A DNA stretch of 64,000 nucleotides from NCBI GenBank assembly GCA_020796225.1, contig CM036762.1:56507740-56571739 (forward strand), read 5' to 3'. Below, one piece after another: positions 41,242 through 53,764 of the stretch; position 1 is the first letter of the stretch, and each line of letters starts with the position of its first letter. Both the position numbers and the translations under genes were made by a program. Origin of the DNA: Arion vulgaris (Eukaryota; Mollusca; Gastropoda; Stylommatophora; Arionidae). Below the pieces are notes generated by a model that was given only the letters and a program-made list of their open reading frames with translations, ran no database searches and was not told the origin of the DNA.

Positions 41242-41490
41242 TTCTTCTTCTTTGCGTTCGTTCTTCACGACCAATTTTAATCACTCTTTGTGATATGTTT
41301 GGATTTTGCAAAGAACGTGTAGACGTTGCTCATTGGTTTGGTAGGCCCCTAACCGCATAGACTTCTACATGTTTAGGACACGTGCATCCGATTTCATCCA
41401 AACCTCCTTGGTCGCCTCTTACGACATGCGTGGCAGGTAACAGTGGTTCTATTTTTAACACCCCAAATTTTTGCCCCGGTAACCACTCGG
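41242..41490 (-). mobile_element. SINE-D copy
   Basis: Reversed partner of 27100-27355: CTTCTTCTTTGCGTTCGTTC at the left, GGTAGGCCCCTAACCGCATA, ACGACATGCGTGGCAGGTAA, and GGTAACCACTCGGGC (tRNA-like head) at the right. Confidence 0.8.
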
Positions 41491-42178
41491 GCGTCAAGTT
41501 TACTTAAAATTAGTCTACATAGATTTAACAGCTGTATCACTTGAGAAAAAAGTTATTGCTAAAAATAAATAACTGCCAAACTAGGTTAATAACTTAAACA
41601 TATGATTTCATACAGGATATACCCCGTATCTCGTAGTTAGTATGATGTAACATCTCTCTGTGTAGCCTGGAGGTATGGTAACACGGATTTATTTTCCAAA
41701 TAAAAATAAAAATAACAAATCCAATTTTATAACCATTAACAACAGCTATACATCTCTCTCTCTCTCTCTCTCGCTCTCTCTCTCGCTCTTTTTCTCTCTC
41801 TCGATCGTTCTTTTTTCGGTCATTTTGATCATTCTTATTTTGATATATAAACAGCCTTTGCCAAGAACGTTTGTTTTACTTCACATCTTCAGTACTATTT
41901 GGAGCTCTGGTACTTATCCTTCGGCGACGTGTCCGATTTCAACCAGCGTTTACTGGGTTCACTCTCCGTTAGCCTTTGACTGTCCCTAGCCGACCTGCAA
42001 GGCAGCAGGTTAGTTATACATATTTTAAAAAAAAACCAACTTCATACTGACGTTTATGACACAGTTAGTGGCCATTGATGCTCTCTACAAAGTAAATTCT
42101 AATTAAGTAGAACATCCTTTGACTCATCATCATCGCTTTTTTAAAATTTCGTTGTTTTTAATAATAATTAATAATAAT
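41491..42178. other. Unassigned; (CT)n tract
   Basis: A (CT)n microsatellite occupies 41753-41806. The 104-residue frame at 41675-41989 spans it and is not credible as a gene. Words from this interval recur, blended with satellite, in 46200-46650. Confidence 0.5.
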
Positions 42179-42179
42179 A

Positions 42180-42668
42180 ATATAATAATTCCTCTCGTAC
42201 CGTTATACGTTACATAGGCTGCAAGTAATTTCTCCATACCGCTCTATCCTGGGCAACCTACCAATCTCTCCATGGAACTGAGACCGATATTTCCTGCCTC
42301 TCCAGCAATGTTCGCTCAGGTCTCCTTAGGTCGACCTCTTTCTTGAACCCTTGCATCACACTTCAATGCCTGCTTGATATCGCTGATCATTTCTCCTCAA
42401 GGTGTGCCCAACATATCTCCATCTTCTCTTTTCTATAACAGTTGTCACTAGTGGTTGACCAGACATATCTCTGATTTCATCACTTCTCCTGAATTCGTTC
42501 CATTTTATATTCATTATTTTTCGCAGACATCTATTTTCAAATGCATTCAACTTGCTTTCTATATCTTTAGTATTTTCCAACTCTCGCTAGCATATGTTAG
42601 ATTGATACAACATTTGAATTGAAAATTCGTAATTTAGTTTTAATACTATATAACTTGCAGTTCCATAT
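42180..42668 (-). mobile_element. LINE C-terminal tail (family R6), copy 2
   Basis: The minus frame at 42356-42580 reads MENTKDIESKLNAFENRCLR, KIMNIKWNEFRRSDEIRDMS, RWRYVGHTLRRNDQRY. Several single-base deletions relative to 60550-61195 break it downstream. The 3' end is an AAT tract at 42162-42191. Confidence 0.8.
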
Positions 42669-42907
42669 GCAGTTAATAATTTATACTGTGCTATAAATGA
42701 AGTTGGGGTAATTCGCTGCTCATGTTTTATGAGAAGACGTGCCCCAGCAGGAAACAAAACAATATAGTTACGAGTGAACAAGCAATGTGTTCATCAATGA
42801 TATTGTAATGAAAGAAGTGAACGAGAGTTATGTCCCTGTTCTGTACGAGCTGTCCACAACACAGAAAAGAAAAATATCACAGTTTGCGAGACGTGATGCT
42901 GGAAACA

Positions 42908-45720
42908 AAAAAAAGCAATAAATGTTACCAGGAGAAATAGAATAAGAAATTATGTGGTAGAGAAAGGCAATAAATGTTATCAGGAGAAATAGAATAAGAA
43001 ATTATGTGGTAGAGAAAGCAATAAATGTTATCAGGAGAAATAGAATAAGAAATTATGTGGTAGAGAAAGCAATAAATGTTACCAGGAGAAATAGAATAAG
43101 AAATTATGTGGTAGAGAAAGCAATAAATGTTATCAGGAGAAATAGAATAAGAAATTATGTGGTAGAGAAAGCAATAAATGTTACCAGTAGAAATAGAATA
43201 AGAAATTATGTGGTAGAGAAAGCAATAAATGTTATCAGGAGAGATAGAATGAGAAATTATGTGGTAGAGAAAGCAATAAATGTTATCAGGAGAAATAGAA
43301 TGAGAAATTATGTGGTAGAGAAAGCAATAAATGTTATCAGGAGAAATAGAATGAGAAATTATGTGATAAAGAAAGCAATAAATGTTATCAGGAGAAATAG
43401 AATGAGAAATTATGTGGTAGAGAAAGCAATAAATGTTACCAGGAGAGATAGAATGAGAAATTATGTGGTAGAGAAAGCAATAAATGTTATCAGGAGAGAT
43501 AGAATGAGAAATTATGTGGTAAAGAAAGCAATAAATGTTACCAGGAGAAATAGAATGAGAAATTATGTGGTAGAGAAAGCAATAAATGTTATCAGGAGAG
43601 ATAGAATGAGAAATTATGTGATAAAGAAAGCAATACATATTACCAGGAGAGATAGAATGAGAAATTATGTGATAAAGAAAGCAATAAATGTTATCAGGAG
43701 AGATAGAATGAGAAATTATGTGGTAGAGAAAGCAATAAATGTTATCAGGAGAAATAGAATGAGAAATTATGTGGTAGAGAAAGCAATAAATGTTATCAGG
43801 AGAGATAGAATGAGAAATTATGTGGTAGAGAAAGCAATAAATGTTATCAGGAGAAATAGAATGAGAAATTATGTGGTAGAGAAAGCAATAAATGTTATCA
43901 GGAGAAATAGAATGAGAAATTATGTGATAAAGAAAGCAATAAATGTTATCAGGAGAAATAGAATGAGAAATTATGTGGTAGAGAAAGCAATAAATGTTAT
44001 CAGGAGAAATAGAATGAGAAATTATGTGATAAAGAAAGCAATAAATGTTACCAGGAGAAATAGAATAAGAAATTATGTGGTAGAGAAAGCAATAAATGTT
44101 ATCAGGAGAGATAGAATGAGAAATTATGTGGTAAAGAAAGCAATAAATGTTATCAGGAGAGATAGAATGAGAAATTATGTGGTAGAGAAAGCAATAAATG
44201 TTACCAGGAGAAATAGAATGAGAAATTATGTGGTAGAGAAAGCAATAAATGTTATCAGGAGAGATAGAATGAGAAATTATGTGGTAAAGAAAGCAATAAA
44301 TGTTATCAGGAGAGATAGAATGAGAAATTATGTGGTAGAGAAAGCAATAAATGTTATCAGGAGAGATAGAATGAGAAATTATGTGGTAAAGAAAGCAATA
44401 AATGTTATCAGGAGAGATAGAATGAGAAATTATGTGGTAGAGAAAGGCAATAAATGTTATCAGGAGAGATAGAATAAGAAATTATGTGGTAGAGAAAGCA
44501 ATAAATGTTATCAGGAGAGATAGAATGAGAAATTATGTGTAGAAAAAGCAATAAATGTTATCAGGAGAGATAGAATAAGAAATTATGTGGTAGAGAAAGC
44601 AATAAATGTTATCAGGAGAAATAGAATAAGAAATTATGTGGTAAAGAAAGCAATAAATGTTATCAGGAGAGATAGAATGAGAAATTATGTGATAAAGAAA
44701 GCAATAAATGTTACCAGGAGAAATAGAATAAGAAATTATGTGGTAGAGAAAGCAATAAATGTTACCAGGAGAAATTGAATAAGAAATTATGTGCTAGAGA
44801 AAGCAATAAATGTTATCAGGAGAAATAGAATGAGAAATTATGTGGTAGAGAAAGCAATAAATGTTATCAGGAGAAATAGAATAAGAAATTATGTGGTAGA
44901 GAAAGCAATAAATGTTATCAGGAGAAATAGAATGAGAAATTATGTGGTAGAGAAAGCAATAAATGTTATCAGGAGAAATAGAATAAGAAATTATGTGGTA
45001 GAGAAAGCAATAAATGTTATCAGGAGAAATAGAATGAGAAATTATGTGGTAGAGAAAGCAATAAATGTTACCAGGAGAAATAGAATAAGAAATTATGTGG
45101 TAGAGAAAGCAATAAATGTTACCAGGAGAAATAGAATAAGAAATTATGTGGTAGAGAAAGCAATAAATGTTACCAGGAGAAATAGAATGAGAAATTATGT
45201 GGTAGAGAAAGCAATAAATGTTACCAGGAGAAATAGAATAAGAAATTATGTGGTAGAGAAAGCAATAAATGTTACCAGGAGAAATAGAATAAGAAATTAT
45301 GTGGTAGAGAAAGCAATAAATGTTATCAGGAGAAATAGAATAAGAAATTATGTGGTAAAGAAAGCAATAAATGTTATCAGGAGAGATAGAATGAGAAATT
45401 ATGTGGTAAAGAAAGCAATAAATGTTATCAGGAGAGATAGAATGAGAAATTATGTGGTAGAGAAAGCAATAAATGTTACCAGGAGAAATAGAATGAGAAA
45501 TTATGTGGTAGAGAAAGCAATAAATGTTACCAGGAGAAATAGAATAAGAAATTATGTGGTAAAGAAAGCAATAAATGTTATCAGGAGAGATAGAATGAGA
45601 AATTATGTGGTAAAGAAAGCAATAAATGTTATCAGGAGAGATAGAATGAGAAATTATGTGTAGAGAAAGCAATAAATGTTATCAGGAGAGTAGAATGAGA
45701 AATTATGTGGTGAAAAGTAA
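42908..45720 (+). repeat. 51-bp satellite array
   Basis: About 55 units of ATAAATGTTATCAGGAGAAA plus TAGAATAAGAAATTATGTGG plus TAGAGAAAGCA. Variant sites (ATC/ACC, AAAT/AGAT, ATAAG/ATGAG, GTAGAG/GTAAAG/ATAAAG) combine in many ways. Since 51 is divisible by three, frames up to 488 residues are open on both strands; they carry no start context or non-repeat sequence and are rejected as genes. Confidence 0.98.
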
Positions 45721-48700
45721 TAATGATTTTGAGAGATAGAATTTGAACATTAGTTTTGTCACAGCATAAATGTTTGGACGATAGAATGAGAAATTATTGT
45801 GGTATGAGAGAATTTTATAGAGTGAATAATGAAATTATGGAAAGCTAATGTTCATGTGAATACTTATGTATGACAAAAAAGTTACGGGGGAGATTAATAA
45901 AAAATTGTGTTAAAGCTAATAATTTACTAGGAATTCTAGTAGTTATGTGTTAAATTGCAATTCGTTTTTCAGAAATTAATCATTTGTGATATAATTTATC
46001 AGAGAAATATGATAAGATTATTGGTTGGAGGCCTCTAACCGGATAGAGTAAATTTTGTAGAGCATCGATTTATCAGAGAAACTCAGAGTCGTTAGACATG
46101 CGTGGCATAACAATGTTCTATATTAAAAATTATGTGCCGAGAAAGCAATAAGTTTATTTAAGAATAGAATAAAATTTGTAAAGCTGTATCAGGAGAAAAA
46201 AGTTATTGTAAGAAACAATAATGTACAAACATAGAGGTTATATAAGAAACAATAAATGTTATCAGGAAATAGAATGAGTTATCGTAGTAGAAGAAATGTT
46301 ACATTCGTGAGACTGAGATGAAAATTATGGTAAGGCATAATTTATTAGTAAATAAAATATAAAAAAGCAAATCAATTTTTAAACCATTAAAAGAATGAGA
46401 AATTATGTTAGTAAGCATAAATCTTTCAGATAGGAATTATGTATAAAAAAACATACTATTTACAGGATATTTGATGATTTATTGATAAAAAAGCCTAATG
46501 TTATCAGAGAGATAATCTTAGAATTATGTTGGAAGCACTAAATGTTATCACGAGAAGATGTTATTTCAAAAGCTTAAATGTTTCAGGAGATGAATGAGCC
46601 ATTATGTGTAGCGACCTGCAAGGAGACAGGTTAGAATGAAATTTATTGTAAAAAAAAATTCTATCGAGAAATAGAATGGAAATTATGTATAAAAAGCTAA
46701 ATTTATCAGAGAAATGACATGAATATGTTAAAAAGTCATATTGTTTTAGTAAAATAAATAGAAATTTTGATAGAAAGCAATAAATGTTACAGGAGAAAAT
46801 AATAAGAAATTATGCTAGAGAACAATAATTATCAGGAATGAGACTGAAATTTTGCCTTCAAAAGCAATAATGTTATCAGGAGCTGGGAATCGACTTTGTG
46901 AACTGCATAACTTACAATGTAGAATGAGATTCATTGTCTAGCTATAAAGTTATCAGGAGTGATAGAATAGAAATTATGCTGAATGTTCAATGTTATATCA
47001 GTAATAGAATGAATCTATTTCAAAGCATAATAATATCGTCTTTCAATGAAGATAGAATGATAAATTATTGAAAGAAAACTAAATTTAGTTTAGATAAATA
47101 AATTAGTTAAGCAAAGTTAATAATGTTATCTGTGAGTAGAATGAAATATGTGGTAATGCAATAAATGTTATGAGAGAGTAAGGAAAAAAATTATAGTGAG
47201 TGAAAAGCAATAAATGTTATCAAGATATGTAATGAAAGAGTGGAGAGAGTATCCATGTATCATGGAGATGATAAACACAGAAAAGAAAAATATCACAGTT
47301 TATCAGAGAGATAGAATGAGAAATTAAAAAAAAGCAATAAATGTTACCAGGAGAAATAGAATAAGAAATTATGTGGTAAGAAAGCAATAAATGTTACAGG
47401 AGAATGAATAGAAATTATGTGATAAAGAAAGCAATAAATGTTACAGGAGAAATAGAATGAGAAATTATGTGTAAAGAAAGCAATAAATGTTACAGGAGAA
47501 TAGAATAAAATTATGTGGTAAGAAAGCAATAAATGTTATCAGGAAAAGATAGAATGAGAAATTATGTGTAGAGAAAGGCAATAAATGTTACAGGAGAAAT
47601 AGAATAAGAAATTATGTGTAAGAAAGCAATACATGTTATCAGGAGAGATAGAATGAGAATTATGGTTTAGAAAAGCAAGGAATGTAAGAAAAAAATGAAG
47701 ATGTATGTGTGTAGAATCTAATTTACTATGTAGAAATAATAAAAATTGGATAGAATAGCAATACTGTTCACCGAGTAATGACAAATATGGTTGAGTAATA
47801 AATTACTAGATTAAATGCAAGAACTATGTAGAGAAGCAATTCAAATTTACCTAGAGAAATAGAATAAGAATTATCTGTTCAGCAGATAAGGAAATGTATC
47901 AGCAGAAATTAAAAAATTAGTGCCTATAGAAACAAAAATGTTCTCGGAGAGAGAATGAGAAATTTTGGTTAAAAAACCAATACAATGTTTATCTGGTGAG
48001 ATAGAATGAAAATTAGTGGTAGAGAAGCACATAAGACCTGGAGAAATAATGAGAAATTTGGGTGAGGATACTAATAAATTTAGTTTTAGCAAGAATAGAA
48101 TAAGAAATTATGTGGTAAAGAAAGCAAAAATGAATACAGAAATAGAATGATAATTAAAAGAGATATGTACAAAGATAGAATAGACTTTTAATTAAGAAAG
48201 GACAAATCGTTATCAAGGTATAGCATGAGAATTACGTAGGTGAGAAAGTCAATAAATAGTATCATGAAATTGATATGAGAAACTTAGTGTGAGAATGTCA
48301 ATAACATGATGGGAGAATAGAAAAAATTATGTGGTCGATACGCTCAATGTGAGAGATAGAATAAGAAATTATAGAGAAAAAAAAATTTGATTATGCTAGG
48401 GTAACTACGAAATTAGTGTAGAGAAAGCAAACAATGTATAGAGAATAAAAATTGAATTATGCTAGTCGACTACGTCACAGTAAATGTCCAGGACAATAGA
48501 AATAAAATGATTATGCTATGTCGATACACTCACTAAATGTCAGGAGATAGAATATAAATTATTATGCTAGAAGCTAATAATTTTCAGAGAGATAGAATGA
48601 GAAATTATTGATAGAAGCACTAAGTTATCAGTTGAAGTCAGAATCAGAATTGTTGGTGAGAACAATAAATTGGAGAATTGATAATTCATGCTAGCAGAAA

Positions 48701-49300
48701 GTAACTAATGTACAGGAGAGATAGATAAGAATTTAGTAGGTGAGAAAGCATAATGTACAGGAGAAATAACATAAGAAATTTTTGTTCGAACTGATATGCT
48801 TACAGCGCAGGATAGAAGAAAATTTGTAAAAAGCACTAAGTTATGCGGGTTAGAAAAAGAATTTTGTCGCCTATGTTATCTGAGGTAAAATAAATTTTGC
48901 GTGGTAGCTAGTACATGTATCGAGAGATTGATCTTGGGTAGCAATAAATGTACTGGAGATAGAATGCATTAGTGATAGAAACATTAAATTTTGTTACTGA
49001 GAATGAATAGAATGTTGTAAAGCAAACTTTTCTAAAATGAATCTTATTTATTCAATATGTTACACGAGAAATAGAATGAGAAATTATGCTGAAAAGATAG
49101 CATATTATCTATGTTTGTGTCAGTGTAGGTTTGGCAGTAAACATAAATGTAAGGAGAAAGAATGGAAATTATGTTGAGTAGAAGGACATGTTTGCACAAA
49201 AATGAATGAGATTTGTATCATTTGATTGCTAATATTACAGTGAGATGAATTCATAGTTATTCTTCCAAATTGAATGAAAAGAACAATGCTCAGGTATATG
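45721..49300. other. Blended sequence: satellite merged with flanking DNA (probable consensus artefact)
   Basis: Bases alternate between the 51-bp satellite and another template. Over 45730-47335 that template is 41080-42908: for example AGCTGTATC..GAGAAAAAAGTTATTG (46182 against 41530), CGACCTGCAAGG (46612 against 41991) and ACACAGAAAAGAAAAATATC (47275 against 42859). The satellite then restarts in phase at about 47335 as at 42908. Near 48785-48950 the second template is a LINE R4 tail. No feature should be read from this interval. Confidence 0.75.
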
Positions 49301-50069
49301 TGAAGATCTTCATTGATTTAGAAATTAAAACTGGATGATACGTATGTTCACTCTGATTGAAACATTATTTGTTTTTATAACTAGATTAATGTTTTACAGC
49401 CTAATCTGGAGTCTGATTCAAATTTATTGAAGTCGGTTATCCTTTTTCGCAGATGCCGATACCTGCAAAAAAATTCATTTAAGGAAATCGGGGTTTGTTC
49501 TCTGGAGTGTACTATTACATTTTGAGTTAAAAGCCAGTGAACAAAGTAGTCCTTTCTTTGTGATCACGGAAACTTTTCTGATAATCTGATTGTTAACGTA
49601 CTATCGGCTGTCAGAAAAAGTTCTATGCTTAAATGCGTTTTAGGTCAAGACACTAGTGTTAGTATTTCAAACAATGATACCGAATCACTACAAGCGATAT
49701 GAAAAAGACAGCTTCGACTACAAATGCAACGTGAAATGTTTTACGGATTTATAGTCTTTCGACTACTGTCTGAGGGTGAAATTGGTCTGTACAGCTTAGA
49801 ACTCAATCAATTTTAGCATTCGACTAGTAGATGTGAAAATGTCAAACACCTTAAATCTCAATTGATTTGCATGAATAATATTCCAGTGTGAGAATGTCAA
49901 CACTATAGAACATAACATACTGATTATGCTTCGACAAGAAAACATCTGTAGTAGAATAAGAAAAAAAGTCTCTCTGAGTTAGTTATATCATTAGTACGAT
50001 CGTTGTTCTTGTCCGAATCATCATTCCGCGATACTGTCCTTCCCAGGTTTATAAAAGACTAGGAGAACT
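49301..50069. other. Unassigned, quality uncertain
   Basis: No longer visibly mixed with satellite, but gene-free. Odd repeats of GATTATGCTTCGAC-like words also occur in 48400-48560. Confidence 0.4.
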
Positions 50070-50310
50070 CTATGGTGAAGTGGTTAAGACGTTTGTCTGT
50101 AGTTCTGAAGACTGTGGGTTCCAATCCTGAGCGATTCACACGAGCGATTTTTTCATGAGATCCCTAGTATTGCTGCTGGAGCCATGAGTTTGTGCATTGT
50201 GTAACACTCTGACAGATGACGCCCATTTCTGCTGAAAGGGACAGAGCTATATGGGGTAACCACGGTACAATGAAGTCAATCTTTCTCCTTTAGACCCTTC
50301 GATCTATGTG
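50070..50310 (+). mobile_element. SINE-B copy
   Basis: TATGGTGAAGTGGTTAAGAC (A-box region), GGGTTCCAATCC (B box), then GAGATCCCTAGTATTGCTGC and TACAATGAAGTCAATC. Confidence 0.8.
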
Positions 50311-50559
50311 ACAGTACAGTCCTGATCAGCTGATGTAGCAGTTATATAAGTTTCTCACGCCAGCTCTATGTAATGATGCGATATCGCATTTACTCATAAT
50401 CTTCAGCTGTATTAAGTGCTCAGGAAATCTAGTTTCTACAAGAAATTGTTATTTTTGAAATATTGAACGCCTTTGTTTTGAGGTCAAGCTTGTATGTTAC
50501 TTTTGTTCCATATTTTGAGTTACATTGTATTTGATCTGATTGGTGCATTATTAGTTTTC

Positions 50560-50965
50560 TTGGTGATATTTTTCTTATTGTAATATAGGTTTATACCTAG
50601 TTTTCTTGGTGATATTTTTCTTACTGTAATATAGGTTTATATCTAGTTTTCTTGGTGATATTTTCTTACTGTAATATAGGCTTATTATACTATCTAGTTT
50701 TCTTGGTGATATTTTTCTTATTGTAATATAGGTTTATACCTAGTTTTCTTGGTGATATTTTTCTTATTGTAATATAGGTTTATACCTAGATTATTACTTT
50801 TGGTGATATTTTCTTATTGTAATATAGGTTTATACCTAGTTTTCTTTAAGGTGATATTTTTTTATTGTAATATAGTAAGTTTATACACTGTATTAGTTTT
50901 CTTTTGGTGATATTTTTCTTATTGTAATATAGGTTTATACCTAGTTTTCTTGGTGAAGTATTTTT
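50560..50965 (+). repeat. 46-bp minisatellite, irregular
   Basis: Eight or nine units of CTAGTTTTCTTGGTGATATT plus TTTCTTATTGTAATATAGGT plus TTATAC. Units 6-8 contain insertions that look like consensus noise. Confidence 0.9.
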
Positions 50966-51234
50966 TCTTCTTTATTCTAATGTCGCATTTTAAGATATGT
51001 TGGGCATACTATGAGAGAATTGATTGATTTCGCTTTGTTTTCGTGCCTTCATTATATTCAAGAGTAGACTTACTATATGTCACTTTAGATCCATATGTTG
51101 TCGTTTTTCGCTTGCTATGAATTCAAATGTAGTTCTGAAGTCTAACATTGCACCCTGAGTGATTCTTGCGTGAAAAATGCTTTCCTTATCACCAGTGTCC
51201 TATCTAACGAAACCTTATTCAATTTCAGAGATAA

Positions 51235-51380
51235 TTGATTGATTATTGATTAAATTATCATCATTGCACTTCGGTGAATAACCATGTGTGTTCGATATCT
51301 TTTTTATAAAGGAAGATCTCAGCGACAGTGCACTAATTCCGTAGCACCAGCGAGGGATATGATGTCATTTAGAAGATAGT
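51235..51380 (+). mobile_element. Dispersed repeat E, 5' part
   Basis: GATTGATTATTGATT start, ATCATCATTGCACTTCGGTG, AAGGAAGATCTCAGCGACAG and ATTCCGTAGCACCAGCGAGG. It stops after ~150 bp. Confidence 0.65.
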
Positions 51381-51654
51381 GAAATGTTTGTAGAAACAAA
51401 ATAAATAACAAAAATCTAGCGGTATGATGCTGATCGTCAATACAACATAAATGTCTAACACTGTATTTTTCAATATACCACATGGCATGAACAATGGTTC
51501 ATTTACTTGTTATTTCCTAATCAAAGTATACAAAAGGTTGATAGTAGCAAATAGCTGTTTAAAAAGAAAATCTATTCATTTCTTCTCTGTCAACGAAATT
51601 AGTGTATTTTTGTATTCTCAATAAACCAGTATGGTATTCGTGTATTCGTCTTGC

Positions 51655-51897
51655 CAGGCTCGGAAGGAGCAAAGAATAGTACCACTGCGACCTACAAGGC
51701 ATGTGGTAAAAGGCGATTAAGGTAGAGGCTTAGGAAAGCTACCCTAGTAAATAAAATGCTCGCAGAAATTGGATGTGCTGGACTACTTGTAGGCACATAA
51801 CTTGCACAACATATAATAGCTCTTAGACTCAGATCATATACCGATCACAAAGATTGGTTTAACAAGTGGTCGATATGGAACGTTCGAAGAAGAAGCA
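51655..51897 (+). mobile_element. SINE-C copy
   Basis: Forward copy from GGCTCGGAAGGAGCAAAGAA to GGAACGTTCGAAGAAGAAGC. Confidence 0.8.
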
Positions 51898-52059
51898 GCA
51901 AGTACACGTCAACTTAGTTTGTATATATCTTGAGATCAGAAGCTGAAACTGATAAATGAAACATCAATTTCAACACTTTCTAATTTTAATTTTAAAATAG
52001 ATGAGTTATACGCTAATGCACAACATGCAGTTTTCTCAAAATATATATTTTGTGGTTAT

Positions 52060-52195
52060 CATTTGTGCTGTTTCTGTGCGTGCTGCCGAGAACATAAGAT
52101 AGAAAAATCACCGCCAGCGAGGTGAGATGTTAGAAATAAAAAAAGCAATAAATGTTACCAGGAGAGATAGAATGAGAAATTATAGTTTAAAAAAA
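52060..52195. other. Isolated 51-bp satellite unit with left-flank trace
   Basis: One unit, AGCAATAAATGTTACCAGGA then GAGATAGAATGAGAAATTAT, stands alone at about 52143-52185. The preceding ~70 bp resemble 42832-42908 imperfectly (AGAAAAATCACCG..GTGAGATGTTAGAAAT). Either a third blended copy or a genuine dispersed unit. Confidence 0.5.
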
Positions 52196-52734
52196 AGTGT
52201 GCAAGGAATGCAATAACATACAATGCCGCAGGTATGATGTGCTGAAGATTTCACATTATTATTTTTTAAAAGAAAACACGAATACTTTCTATTTCTGTGC
52301 ATTTACGTTTCCAAAATATGTTCAGTTTATTTTGAATAGCTTAATGTGTTAGCTGCAGAGCACTCACATAGTAGCTCCGTCGTTGATTTAGAATTTTATA
52401 TGAACTGAGGAAGCCTAGTTACCCATTTTCAACACGGTGACAACGGGAATCGACTACCAGCAATTGAACACTTTCTGTCCGTGAGCAAATCCAATTCCTT
52501 ACTGCTATGATATGTCGACTACCTTTCACATGTTTATTACAATCGTCTTGTTCGTTCTAACCAATCTTTTTGTTAAATCAGTTTCTGTGGTCGAATTAAA
52601 CAGGAGCTTTGTGGTCAAATTAACAGAAACATTGTGGTCTTTTGTAGCGAATATTCATTATTAGTTGGTAAAAAAACAATAAATTGCCCTTGTTCATTAT
52701 ATTAAATTATATTATATTTATTATACATATCATA
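52196..52734. other. No recognisable feature
   Basis: AT-rich, gene-free. A three-fold GTGGTC-AAATTAACAG-like word near 52585-52640 is the only pattern. Confidence 0.35.
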
Positions 52735-52985
52735 ATCCTCAAATAGCTTGTCCTGAGCAGAACTTTGCCACAAGTCCTTCGGAATTTCTCTCTCTCTAGG
52801 CTAGATGTCCCGCCTCAGCAGTCGTCATGTTCAAATCATCAGTTACATCCTGAATCCATCTTCTCCGTGGTCTTCCTCCTCTTTGCCGGTGTGCCTCCTT
52901 CCATGATGGCCTTTCTGTCTTTTTAAATGTCAAAAATGCTTCAATTTTCTCTTTCTTATTTATAGCATTAGTCATATTTCTTTGA
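52735..52985 (-). mobile_element. LINE C-terminal tail
   Basis: The minus strand reads KRKIEAFLTFKKTERPSWKE, then GGRPRRRWIQDVTDDLNMTT and AEAGHLA before a stop. GRPRRRWxQDV is a LINE RT tail motif. Confidence 0.65.
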
Positions 52986-53009
52986 TTATATATAAAACAT
53001 CATCATTAT

Positions 53010-53190
53010 CATCAGGTGCCGCGCCGGCTGGCGTATGCGATCATGGATCTCTACAAATATATGTCTTTGGTGTTTGCTATCATCTCAGATGTTGACGTTC
53101 TACCGTGCCATGAAGTCAGGCTATCCAACATTTTCTCTCTCTGTCCTTCTCTGTCTCCATTTTACCGGTTGTTATAATGTGTTATAAAAC
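53010..53190 (-). mobile_element. LINE 3' end, decayed
   Basis: The minus strand ends GGCACCTGATGATAATGATG, the GAT-type 3' terminus shared with the elements at 7440-7465 and 53765. The coding part is unreadable. Confidence 0.45.
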
Positions 53191-53326
53191 ATATGTAATT
53201 GATATAACTACATATTTTCCACTGGTATACTGAAAGCTCTAACGTTCTATAACAAATTTTCATTGGCAATGCTTTTACTTTCAACAAAGAAACGTCAGCA
53301 TGGGGAGAAGTTTTATTTCAGTTTGT

Positions 53327-53498
53327 TGCTCGCCTGCCCAGCGTGTTCGTATCGCGTTGAACGGCGGGTGATAAGCTCTCTGTGAGTGCGGTTCAATCCC
53401 GCAGGCTGACAGAAAAGCCACAGGTTCTCCAGATTTACGGTGTTCGTGGCACCGAGCCGAAGAGCTGAAAGTCACGTGCTTCTGGATCGAAAAAAAAA
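53327..53498 (+). mobile_element. SINE-A, copy 5, with perfect 12-bp TSD
   Basis: Head TATCGCGTTGAACGGCGGGT (A-box region, two changes), GGTTCAATCCC (B box), shortened body and A tail. ATTTCAGTTTGT flanks it perfectly at 53315-53326 and 53499-53510. Confidence 0.9.
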
Positions 53499-53764
53499 AT
53501 TTCAGTTTGTCTCGGTACAGAATCGTGGAGCGCCTGGCAGATGGATGCGGCTCCCTGGGAGAGTCGGGTTTAATCCACGGTAAGGCCAATAATTTTTTTT
53601 CTGTTGTGGGCATAAAAAACATAACCTGGACAGTTTCGCGGCGACTGTACTAGCCATACGGCCATCAAATTCTACAAGCACGTGTCTCTCCTATCCTACA
53701 TCGCTCAAAAAGAGTTATCACAAGCAGTAAATGCAGTTTTTAACAATACATTTTTAATGATTAC

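Noticed and set aside
43006..44472. 488-residue open frame of repeated VVEKAINVIRRNRMRNY
   Set aside because: It is the 51-bp satellite read in one frame. The period is divisible by three, the opposite strand is equally open, and nothing non-repetitive is encoded.
53515..53600. A tRNA-like element (GGAGCGCCTGGCAGA..GGGTTTAATCC)
   Set aside because: A- and B-box-like words are present, but there is no second copy in the window and no cloverleaf; left unassigned.
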